Assembly: GCF_004798905.1 (NCBI RefSeq)
Contig: NZ_SDMO01000011.1
Span: 58,524-122,523 of the forward strand
Reading direction: 5' to 3'
Source: Halomonas borealis
GTDB lineage: Bacteria; Pseudomonadota; Gammaproteobacteria; Pseudomonadales; Halomonadaceae
Length of the DNA stretch: 64,000 nt
Part shown: positions 55,201 to 64,000 of the stretch, piece after piece
Layout: each line of letters starts with the position of its first letter
Numbering within the stretch: the stretch's first letter is position 1
Program-made: the position numbers and the translations under genes
Notes under the pieces: generated by a model
The model's database searches: none
What the model was told of the DNA's origin: nothing
What the model saw: only the letters and a program-made list of their open reading frames with translations

Positions 55201-57783
55201 ATGCGAATCGACAAGTTCACCGCCAAGCTGCAGAACGCCATGGCCGATGCCCAATCCCTGGCGGTGGGGCATGGCCATAACCAGCTCGAGCCGGGCCACC
55301 TGCTGCTGGTGTTGCTCGATGCCACCGATACCGGCGTCAAGGCACTGGTGCAGAAGGCCGGCGGCGACGCCGCGCGGCTACGCGATAGCCTGGTCGGGCA
55401 TCTCGACGGCCTGGCGAAGGTCGGCGATTTCGATGGTGAGGTGCAGCCCTCCCGTGACTTGATGAAGCTGTTCAACCTCACCGATCGTGAGGCCCAGAAG
55501 CGTGGCGATCAGTACATCGCCAGCGAGCTGGTGCTGTTGGCCGCGCTGGAGATGCGTCACACGGTGAGCAAGCTGCTCGGCCAGGCCGGGTTGACCCGCC
55601 AGGCGCTGGCGACCGCCATCGATGGCGTGCGCGGTGGCGAGAAGGTCAGCGACCCCAATGCCGAGGAGAGTCGTGAGGCGTTGGAGAAATATACCCTGGA
55701 TCTCACCGAACGGGCGGCCAGCGGCAAGCTCGACCCGGTGATCGGCCGTGACGATGAGATCCGCCGCACCATCCAGGTCCTGCAGCGGCGCACCAAGAAC
55801 AACCCGGTGCTGATCGGCGAGCCCGGGGTCGGCAAGACCGCCATCGTCGAGGGGCTGGCCAGCCGTATCGTCGATGGCGAGGTGCCGGAGGGGATCAAGA
55901 ACAAGCGCGTGCTGTCGCTGGACATGGGCGCGCTGCTGGCCGGGGCCAAGTTCCGCGGCGATTTCGAGGAGCGCCTCAAGGCGGTGCTCAAGGAGCTGGC
56001 GCAGGAAGAGGGCCGGGTCATCCTGTTCGTCGACGAGCTGCATACCATGGTCGGTGCCGGCAAGGCCGAGGGCGCCATGGATGCCGGTAACATGCTCAAG
56101 CCGGCGCTGGCCCGGGGCGAGCTGCATTGCGTCGGTGCCACCACCCTCGATGAGTATCGCCAGTACATCGAGAAGGATGCCGCGCTCGAGCGTCGTTTCC
56201 AGAAGGTGCAGGTCGACGAGCCCAGCGAGGAGGATGCGGTGGCCATCCTGCGCGGGCTCAAGGAACGCTACGAAGTGCATCATGGCGTCGACATCACCGA
56301 CGGCGCGATCATCGCCGCCGCCAAGCTGTCGACCCGCTACATCACCGATCGCCAGCTGCCCGACAAGGCCATCGACCTGGTCGACGAGGCCTGCTCGCGG
56401 ATTCGCATGGAGCTCGACTCCAAGCCGGAGGCCATGGACCGCCTCGACCGCCGGCTGATCCAGCTCAAGATGGAGCGCGAGCACCTCAAGAAGGAGACCG
56501 ACGAGGCGTCCAAGAAGCGCCTCGCGGGCCTCGAGGAGCAGATCGGCGAACTCGAGCGCGAGTATGCCGACCTCGACGAGATCTGGAAGGCCGAGAAGGC
56601 GAGCATCCAAGGGGCGGCCCAGTTCAAGGACGAGCTCGACCGCGCGCGCATCGATCTCGAGCAGGCGCGGCGCCAGGGCGACCTGGGGCGGATGTCCGAG
56701 CTGCAGTACGGGGTGATCCCCGAGCTCGAGCGCAAGATCGCCGAGACCAGTGACGTCGAGGCCGATACCGCCAAGCATCAGCTGCTGCGCTCCAATGTCA
56801 CCGAGGAAGAGATCGCCGAGGTGGTGTCGCGCTGGACCGGCATCCCGGTGGCCAAGATGCTCGAGGGCGAGCGCGACAAGTTGCTGCGCATGGAGGAAGC
56901 CCTTCACGAGCGGGTCATCGGCCAGGACGAGGCGGTCACCGCGGTGGCCAATGCCGTGCGGCGCTCCCGGGCCGGGCTCGCCGACCCGAACCGTCCCAAC
57001 GGTTCCTTCTTGTTCCTGGGGCCGACCGGGGTGGGCAAGACCGAGCTCTGCAAGTCGCTGGCCCACTTCCTCTTCGACACCGAGGAGGCCATGGTGCGCA
57101 TCGACATGTCCGAGTTCATGGAGAAGCACTCCGTGGCGCGGCTGATCGGCGCGCCTCCCGGCTACGTCGGCTACGAGGAGGGCGGTTACCTGACCGAGGC
57201 GGTGCGCCGCAAGCCCTACTCGGTGCTGCTGCTCGACGAGGTCGAGAAGGCCCATGCCGATGTCTTCAACATCCTGCTGCAGGTACTCGAGGACGGCCGC
57301 CTCACCGATGGCCAGGGCCGCACGGTGGATTTCCGCAACACCGTGATCGTGATGACCTCGAACCTGGGGTCCGAGGTCATCCAGGGCATGGGCGGCGGCG
57401 ACGGCGGCTATGCGCAGATGAAGTCCGCAGTGATGGACGTGGTCGGCAGTCACTTCCGCCCCGAGCTGATCAATCGCATCGACGAGGTGGTGGTGTTCCA
57501 CGCCCTGCGCCAGGCGCAGATCCAGGCGATTGCCGCCATCCAGCTCGAGCGCCTGCGCGGGCGGCTGGCCGAGCACGAGCTGTCGCTCGAGGTCTCCGAT
57601 GCGGCCATGGCGCAACTGGCCGAGGGGGGCTTCGACCCGGTGTTCGGGGCGCGGCCGCTCAAGCGGGCGATTCAGAGCCGCATCGAGAACCCGCTGGCCC
57701 AGGACCTGCTGGCCGGGGCGTTCGCGCCGGGCGACGTCATCAGGGTCGACGCCGAAGGCGAGCGCCTGGTCTTCCGGCAGTGA
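55201..57783 (+). CDS. clpB: ATP-dependent disaggregase ClpB
   Basis: An 860-residue Hsp100 chaperone. It has a ClpN repeat domain (residues 1-145), a first AAA+ domain with GEPGVGKT and Walker B ILFVDELH, a coiled-coil middle domain (about residues 400-530, Glu/Lys/Arg-rich), and a second AAA+ domain with [19 protein letters not shown] and a C-terminal sensor-2 segment ([10 protein letters not shown]). Full length. It is the heat-shock disaggregase that works with DnaK. It is preceded by a sigma-32 promoter and a GGAGGAA ribosome site. Confidence 0.97.
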   Translation: MRIDKFTAKLQNAMADAQSLAVGHGHNQLEPGHLLLVLLDATDTGVKALVQKAGGDAARLRDSLVGHLDGLAKVGDFDGEVQPSRDLMKLFNLTDREAQKRGDQYIASELVLLAALEMRHTVSKLLGQAGLTRQALATAIDGVRGGEKVSDPNAEESREALEKYTLDLTERAASGKLDPVIGRDDEIRRTIQVLQRRTKNNPVLIGEPGVGKTAIVEGLASRIVDGEVPEGIKNKRVLSLDMGALLAGAKFRGDFEERLKAVLKELAQEEGRVILFVDELHTMVGAGKAEGAMDAGNMLKPALARGELHCVGATTLDEYRQYIEKDAALERRFQKVQVDEPSEEDAVAILRGLKERYEVHHGVDITDGAIIAAAKLSTRYITDRQLPDKAIDLVDEACSRIRMELDSKPEAMDRLDRRLIQLKMEREHLKKETDEASKKRLAGLEEQIGELEREYADLDEIWKAEKASIQGAAQFKDELDRARIDLEQARRQGDLGRMSELQYGVIPELERKIAETSDVEADTAKHQLLRSNVTEEEIAEVVSRWTGIPVAKMLEGERDKLLRMEEALHERVIGQDEAVTAVANAVRRSRAGLADPNRPNGSFLFLGPTGVGKTELCKSLAHFLFDTEEAMVRIDMSEFMEKHSVARLIGAPPGYVGYEEGGYLTEAVRRKPYSVLLLDEVEKAHADVFNILLQVLEDGRLTDGQGRTVDFRNTVIVMTSNLGSEVIQGMGGGDGGYAQMKSAVMDVVGSHFRPELINRIDEVVVFHALRQAQIQAIAAIQLERLRGRLAEHELSLEVSDAAMAQLAEGGFDPVFGARPLKRAIQSRIENPLAQDLLAGAFAPGDVIRVDAEGERLVFRQ

Positions 57784-57803
57784 AACGCCCCGTGGCGTGA
57801 CCG

Positions 57804-57828
57804 CCTGCCCCGGCCAGGCCGGGGCAGG
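57804..57828 (+). terminator. Inverted repeat after clpB, possible terminator
   Basis: CCTGCCCCGGCC and GGCCGGGGCAGG are perfect arms around a single A, 20 bases past the clpB stop. No T-run follows, so it may only slow polymerase or protect the 3' end. Confidence 0.45.
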
Positions 57829-58154
57829 TGGGCCGTCGCCCCGGCATCAAGCCCGCGGCGGCCGGTCGCCGCCTTCTCTCTTCTCCCCACCGGCGCCTCA
57901 TTCATGGCGTGTTCCCCCTGCCTAGAGCATGGCTCCGTGCGATGACACCGGGGTTCGCGGTTGACACTTCCGCGGCGCTATTGGAATCTTGATGCATCCT
58001 GATAATCGGGCGCGGACCCCAGCGGGCGATCCCCCATTACCGCGCGAAGGGTAGGCCACGCAGCCTCTACCCGCCGAAGGACTTCCGGGTCCGGGCCAAC
58101 CGCCCGGCCTGGCCAATGCCCCGACGCGGTAATCCGCCGTGGAGGGAGCGGCCG

Positions 58155-58211
58155 ATGCGTGTCGCGCGCGACGAGCGGTCGAGCGTGATATGGCTTCGGC
58201 GTTCCCGATGA
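58155..58211 (+). CDS. Possible 18-residue leader peptide upstream of ilvI
   Basis: The ORF reads MRVARDERSSVIWLRRSR, preceded by GGAGGGAG at a good distance. It is Arg-rich (six of 18) and not enriched in Leu, Ile or Val, so classical branched-chain attenuation is not supported. A short stem follows immediately. It may be chance. Confidence 0.25.
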   Translation: MRVARDERSSVIWLRRSR

Positions 58212-58352
58212 GAGTGCTGGCCCTAACAGGGCCTCAATGAGCCAGGGTTTGGCATCAGGTGCCGGCGCGACCGGCCGCGGCATACCGCCGCACTCGACCC
58301 CGTGCCCGACGTGGCGCGGATCGCACTCGAGACCTCCAGGGGAGAAACATCT

Positions 58353-60077
58353 GTGGAACTGCTTTCCGGCGCGGACATGATCGCCCGCTTCCTTCAAGAC
58401 GAGGGCGTCGAATACATCTACGGCTATCCCGGCGGCGCTGCGCTACATATCTATGACGCCCTGTTCCGCCAGGACAAGGTCAAGCACATCCTGGTGCGCC
58501 ACGAACAGGCCGCCACCCACGCCGCCGATGGCTATGCCCGGGCCAGCGGCAAGCCTGGCACGGTGCTTGTCACCTCGGGCCCCGGTGCCACCAATGCGGT
58601 CACCGGCATCGCCACCGCCTACATGGACTCGATTCCCATGGTGGTGCTGTGTGGCCAGGTGATGAGCCATCTGATCGGCGAAGACGCCTTCCAGGAAACC
58701 GATATCGTCGGCGTGACCCGGCCGATCGTGAAGCACAGCTTCTCGATCAGGCACCCGAGCGAGATTCCGGAAGTCCTCAAGAAGGCATACTACCTGGCGT
58801 CGACCGGACGCCCCGGGCCGGTGGTGGTGGACATTCCCAAGGACATGACCGCCCCCACCGAGCGCTACGAGTATATCTACCCGAAGAAGGCCAAGCTGCG
58901 TTCCTACAATCCGGTGACGCGTGGCCATACCGGCCAGATCAAGAAGGCCGTGGAGATGATGCTCAAGGCGCGTCGTCCGGTCTTCTATACCGGCGGTGGG
59001 GTGGTAACCGGCGAGGCCAGTGACGGCTTGACCGATTTGGTCAAACGGCTGGGCTTCCCGATCACCACCACGCTGATGGGTATCGGTGCCTTCCCGCAGA
59101 GCGATGACCAGAGCCTCGGCTGGCTGGGCATGCACGGCTCTTACGAGTCCAACATGGCCATGCACCACGCGGATCTGATCATCGCCATCGGGGCCCGCTT
59201 CGATGACCGGGTGACCAACAACATCTCAAAGTTCTGTCCGACGGCCAAGATCGTGCATGTGGACATCGATCCCAGCTCGATCTCCAAGACGGTGCGTGCC
59301 GACGTGCCGATCGTGGGGCCGGCGGCCAGCGTGATCAACGAGATGATCAGCCTGTTGCAGGGCCGCGAGATCGTCAGTTCCGAGGCGCTCGCCGAGTGGT
59401 GGCAGAGCATCGACGGCTGGCGCGAGGAGCGTCGTGGCAAGCTCTATGAGCCGTCCGCCGCCGGCGAGGTGCTCAAGCCCCAGGAGGTCATCGAGGCCGT
59501 CTGCCGGGCGACCCACGGCCAGGCGTACGTGACCACCGACGTGGGTCAGCACCAGATGTTCGCCGCCCAGTACTACAAGTTCGACAAGCCCAACCGCTTC
59601 GTCACCTCCGGCGGGCTCGGCACCATGGGCTTCGGTTTTCCGGCGGCCATGGGTATCAAGCAGAACTTCCCCGACGAGCAGGTGGTCTGCTTTACCGGCG
59701 AGGGCAGCTTCCAGATGATGATGCAGGAACTCTCGACCTGTAAGCAGTTCGGGGGGGGCGTCAAGATCATCAACCTCAACAATGCCTCGCTCGGCATGGT
59801 GCGTCAGTGGCAGGACCTGAACTACAAGTCTCGTCATGCGCATTCCTACATGGAGTCGCTGCCCGACTTCCAGAAACTGATCGAGGCCTATGGCTTCACC
59901 GCCCTGAAGGTGCAGACGCGAGAGGAACTCGAGTCGGCCCTGGAGAAGACCTTCGCCGACAACGATGAACTGGTGTTCCTCGATGTCGCCGTGGATCCTC
60001 ACGAGCACGTCTATCCGATGCAGGTGCCCCTGGGTGCCATGCGTGACATGCTGCTTTCCAAGACGGAGCGGACCTGA
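58353..60077 (+). CDS. ilvI: Acetolactate synthase large subunit IlvI
   Basis: A 574-residue thiamine-diphosphate enzyme making acetolactate or acetohydroxybutyrate for Val, Leu and Ile. The catalytic Glu is in LVRHEQAATHAADGYARASG, and the TPP motif is GEGSFQMMMQELS through LNNASLGMV. The start is GTG 58353, behind GGGGAG, giving the E. coli length; an upstream GTG at 58302 adds 17 unrelated residues. In the TPP motif the usual Gly-Leu-Pro-Val is Gly-Gly-Gly-Val, encoded by an eight-G run. The regulatory subunit gene ilvH overlaps the stop. Confidence 0.95.
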   Translation: MELLSGADMIARFLQDEGVEYIYGYPGGAALHIYDALFRQDKVKHILVRHEQAATHAADGYARASGKPGTVLVTSGPGATNAVTGIATAYMDSIPMVVLCGQVMSHLIGEDAFQETDIVGVTRPIVKHSFSIRHPSEIPEVLKKAYYLASTGRPGPVVVDIPKDMTAPTERYEYIYPKKAKLRSYNPVTRGHTGQIKKAVEMMLKARRPVFYTGGGVVTGEASDGLTDLVKRLGFPITTTLMGIGAFPQSDDQSLGWLGMHGSYESNMAMHHADLIIAIGARFDDRVTNNISKFCPTAKIVHVDIDPSSISKTVRADVPIVGPAASVINEMISLLQGREIVSSEALAEWWQSIDGWREERRGKLYEPSAAGEVLKPQEVIEAVCRATHGQAYVTTDVGQHQMFAAQYYKFDKPNRFVTSGGLGTMGFGFPAAMGIKQNFPDEQVVCFTGEGSFQMMMQELSTCKQFGGGVKIINLNNASLGMVRQWQDLNYKSRHAHSYMESLPDFQKLIEAYGFTALKVQTREELESALEKTFADNDELVFLDVAVDPHEHVYPMQVPLGAMRDMLLSKTERT

Positions 60078-60568
60078 TGCGCCATATCATCTCGATTCTG
60101 ATGGAAAACGAACCGGGCGCCCTGTCTCGCGTGGTGGGGCTGTTTTCCCAGCGCAACTTCAACATCGAAACCCTCAACGTGGCGCCCACCGAGGACGAGA
60201 CCCTGTCGCGGTTGACCGTGACCACCGTCGGCGACGACCGGGTGATCGAGCAGATCACCAAACACCTCAACAAGCTGATCGACGTGGTCAAGCTGGTGGA
60301 CCTGACCGAGGGTAGCCACATCGAGCGCGAGCTGATGTTGGTCAAGGTCAAGGCGCTAGGCGCGGCGCGGGATGAGGTCAAGCGCACGGTGGATATCTTC
60401 CGGGCGCAGATCGTCGACGTGACGCCGAGCCAGTACACCGTCCAGATCACCGGCGATGCCGGCAAGCTGGATGCCTTCCTCGAGGCCATGTCCCCGGTGG
60501 GGCTGCTCGAGGTGGCACGGACCGGGGTGTCGGGGATCGCGCGCGGCGACAAGGTGCTGTCGCTGTAA
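60077..60568 (+). CDS. ilvH: Acetolactate synthase small (regulatory) subunit IlvH
   Basis: A 163-residue subunit with an N-terminal ACT domain (MRHIISILMENEPGALSRVV) that binds valine for feedback control, and a C-terminal domain (about residues 80-163) that contacts IlvI. The start shares one base with the ilvI stop (TGATG), giving coupled expression at near 1:1. A terminator follows at 60608. Confidence 0.95.
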   Translation: MRHIISILMENEPGALSRVVGLFSQRNFNIETLNVAPTEDETLSRLTVTTVGDDRVIEQITKHLNKLIDVVKLVDLTEGSHIERELMLVKVKALGAARDEVKRTVDIFRAQIVDVTPSQYTVQITGDAGKLDAFLEAMSPVGLLEVARTGVSGIARGDKVLSL

Positions 60569-60607
60569 TCGCCGATCACACTCGTCTACTCGCGTGCGAG
60601 TGCACAT

Positions 60608-60632
60608 AAGCCGCCCTACGGGGCGGCTTTTT
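60608..60632 (+). terminator. Rho-independent terminator after ilvH
   Basis: AAGCCGCCC and GGGCGGCTT around TACG are followed by TTT. It lies 39 bases past the ilvH stop, between convergent ilvH and ilvY. Confidence 0.85.
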
Positions 60633-60650
60633 CGTTGACCAAAGAGCGCT

Positions 60651-62750
<2,100 letters not shown>

Positions 62751-62777
62751 TCGAACGGCCCATACGGCTGACGGCAG

Positions 62778-62803
62778 GGGGGGCGCGGGAAACCGCGCCC
62801 CCC
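62778..62803 (+). terminator. GAAA-capped hairpin after ilvC
   Basis: GGGGGGCGCGG and CCGCGCCCCCC enclose a GAAA tetraloop, 27 bases past ilvC. It is very stable, but only GTTGGTG follows, so termination would be imperfect. Confidence 0.6.
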
Positions 62804-62877
62804 GTTGGTGTGGACAATGAGTCCTGCCCGGCTCTATGTGTAGAATGGGGACAACACAAGCCGCAACGGATGACACC

Positions 62878-63705
62878 ATGAGTCAGGAACCCAGCAACCG
62901 CGATCAAGAGACGCCGCCCCGCGACGACGACGATCTGGCCAGGACTTTCCTGCGCGAGTCGGAGGTCGTCGAGGAAGCGCTGGAGGATGGCAAGACGGTC
63001 CGTCGCAAGGGGATCTACCTGCTGCCCAACCTGTTCACCACCTCGGCGCTGTTCTCCGGCTTCTTCGCCGTGGTGGCCGCCATCGACGGTGATTTTATCT
63101 CGGCCTCCATCGCCATCTTCATCGCCATGGTGCTCGACGGCCTGGATGGCCGGGTGGCGCGCCTGACCAATACCCAGAGCGCCTTCGGGGCGGAGTTCGA
63201 CTCGCTCTCCGATATGCTGTCCTTCGGCGTGGCGCCTGGGCTGGTGGCCTTCACCTGGATTCTCCAGGACGTAGGCAAGACCGGCTGGGTGGTGGCCTTC
63301 CTCTATGTCGCCTGCGCCGCTCTTCGCCTGGCGCGCTTCAACGTGCAGATCGGCAGCGTCGATAAGCGATGGTTCATCGGCCTGCCGAGTCCTTCGGCCG
63401 CAGCCGTCGTCGCCGCCAGCGTCTGGACCTTCCATAGCTTCGATGCCGATGCCTTCGGCTTCAAGCTGCTGATGCTGTTCCTGGTCGGCGCGGCCGGTGT
63501 GCTGATGGTCAGCAACGTCCGCTATTACAGCTTCAAGGACGTCGACCTCAAGGGGCCCGTGCCGTTCGTCGTGTTACTGGCCATCGTGTTGGGTTTCGTG
63601 GTGATCTCCATCGAGCCATCGGTCATGCTGTTGCTGCTGTTCGGCACCTATGTCGCCTCCGGCCCGGTGTGCGCCCTATGGCGCAAGATGAAGGCGACGC
63701 CCTGA
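62878..63705 (+). CDS. pssA: CDP-diacylglycerol-serine O-phosphatidyltransferase
   Basis: A 275-residue membrane enzyme (Bacillus-type PssA) making phosphatidylserine, the precursor of phosphatidylethanolamine. The CDP-alcohol phosphotransferase motif is complete: DGLDGRVARLTN then GAEFDSLSD. There are about seven membrane segments, beginning LPNLFTTSALFSGFFAVVAA near residue 50; the N-terminal 40 residues are acidic and cytosolic. The ATG 62878 is used; a longer frame from 62836 overlaps a TAGAAT promoter-like word. The order ilvC-pssA recurs in many proteobacteria. Confidence 0.94.
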   Translation: MSQEPSNRDQETPPRDDDDLARTFLRESEVVEEALEDGKTVRRKGIYLLPNLFTTSALFSGFFAVVAAIDGDFISASIAIFIAMVLDGLDGRVARLTNTQSAFGAEFDSLSDMLSFGVAPGLVAFTWILQDVGKTGWVVAFLYVACAALRLARFNVQIGSVDKRWFIGLPSPSAAAVVAASVWTFHSFDADAFGFKLLMLFLVGAAGVLMVSNVRYYSFKDVDLKGPVPFVVLLAIVLGFVVISIEPSVMLLLLFGTYVASGPVCALWRKMKATP

Positions 63706-63733
63706 AGGGAATCGCGGTATGCTTGCTGGTCAT

Positions 63734-63758
63734 GAACGCCCGCCTCGCGCGGGCGTTC
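63734..63758 (+). terminator. Hairpin after pssA, possible terminator
   Basis: GAACGCCCGC and GCGGGCGTTC flank CTCGC, 28 bases past pssA. It lacks a T-run. Confidence 0.5.
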
Positions 63759-63903
63759 GCGTCTCCGGGCGGCGAGTGGCGCGCTTGTGCGTCTATCCAC
63801 AGGCGGTTGCTCTGGCGGAGGGGTGTGGATGGTTTGGCGTGGCGGTTGGCGTGCCTCCATTCCTGCGTCAGCGCGACGATACCGTCCGTCCCGAAATTAG
63901 CCC

Positions 63904-63932
63904 TTGCGTCTCTCCGCCGTAGCCCGTAAAGT
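63904..63932 (+). promoter_or_regulatory. Promoter-like element with GC-rich discriminator near right edge
   Basis: TTGCGT (63904-63909), a 17-base spacer and TAAAGT (63927-63932) are followed by the GC-rich ACGCATCC, a layout seen at stringently controlled stable-RNA promoters. No gene of useful size follows inside the window; a downstream rRNA or tRNA operon beyond base 64000 is the likely target. The rest of 63759-64000 shows no gene. Confidence 0.5.
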
Positions 63933-64000
63933 ACGCATCCGCTGCCGGCGACGGGCAACGTTGCAGGCGGTGATGGGTGGTAGAAGCACTTGTTTTCTTT

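Larger units (their letters stand above)
57784..58352 (+). other. 569-base gap between clpB and ilvI: leader region
   Basis: No convincing gene of normal size is present. It holds a 25-base inverted repeat (57804-57828), a small ORF with a good ribosome site (58155-58211), and a short stem GGCCCT-AAC-AGGGCC (58219-58233). The remainder is GC-rich with no recognised riboswitch or T-box. The ilvI promoter must lie here, but I could not place it. Confidence 0.55.

Noticed and set aside
55378..57615. 745-codon minus-strand frame opposite clpB
   Set aside because: A GC-driven shadow of clpB; no ribosome site and no recognisable protein.
58302..58352. Upstream GTG start for ilvI
   Set aside because: It adds 17 residues unlike the family; GTG 58353 has GGGGAG and gives the standard 574-residue protein.

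Overview
The window is about 65% GC, densely packed and without mobile elements. Gene content and order fit a Halomonas-like gammaproteobacterium (Halomonadaceae): ileS-lspA-fkpB-ispH followed by minor pilins, rplU-rpmA-obgE-proB, bamD/rluD-pgeF-clpB, ilvIH/ilvY/ilvC-pssA, BCCT and sodium-coupled carriers, and many catabolic dehydrogenases. The family assignment is inferred from gene order and protein resemblance; no rRNA gene lies inside the window.

Bases 1-9192 hold a C-P lyase (phosphonate) operon in near-E. coli order: phnD (cut by the left edge), E, F, G, H, I, J, K, L, M, N, P. Most genes overlap by 1-15 bases; phnO is absent. Two perfect hairpins separate phnD/phnE and phnE/phnF.

Bases 9259-15670 hold a probable beta-alanine module on the minus strand: an omega-amino acid:pyruvate aminotransferase, mmsA, a 43-residue membrane protein, an SSS sodium symporter and a 173-residue unknown, with a divergent LysR regulator. 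Bases 15699-23739 hold a six-gene minus-strand operon (aldehyde dehydrogenase, atypical M19 'dipeptidase', BCCT carrier, a 583-residue unknown, a DUF3726/LDH2-like protein, a RidA-like protein) with its own divergent LysR gene. I do not recognise this pathway; it is the best candidate for an undescribed system.

Bases 23920-31067 look like 2-ketoarginine catabolism: guanidinobutyrase (gbuA), a YjiH-type membrane protein, 2-ketoarginine decarboxylase (aruI) and 4-guanidinobutyraldehyde dehydrogenase (kauB). The divergent gene encodes a sigma-54 activator. The intergenic region carries a near-consensus -24/-12 promoter and three related 16-bp dyads placed as enhancer sites.

Bases 31077-45036 are core genes: an MscS-type channel, tRNA-Pro(CGG), ispB, rplU, rpmA, obgE, proB, rpsT, murJ, ribF, ileS, lspA, fkpB, ispH. 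Bases 45290-49038 carry type IV pilin and minor pilin genes (pilE-like, fimT, pilV, pilW, pilX-like, and an inverted second fimT-like gene). This stretch has lower GC, a 9-bp tandem repeat in pilW and no pilY1. Bases 49136-63705 return to core genes: thiO, a PP0621-like protein, nadE, bamD, rluD, pgeF, clpB (sigma-32 promoter visible), ilvI, ilvH, ilvY, ilvC, pssA. The last 300 bases hold a promoter-like element with a GC-rich discriminator, possibly for a stable-RNA operon beyond the right edge.
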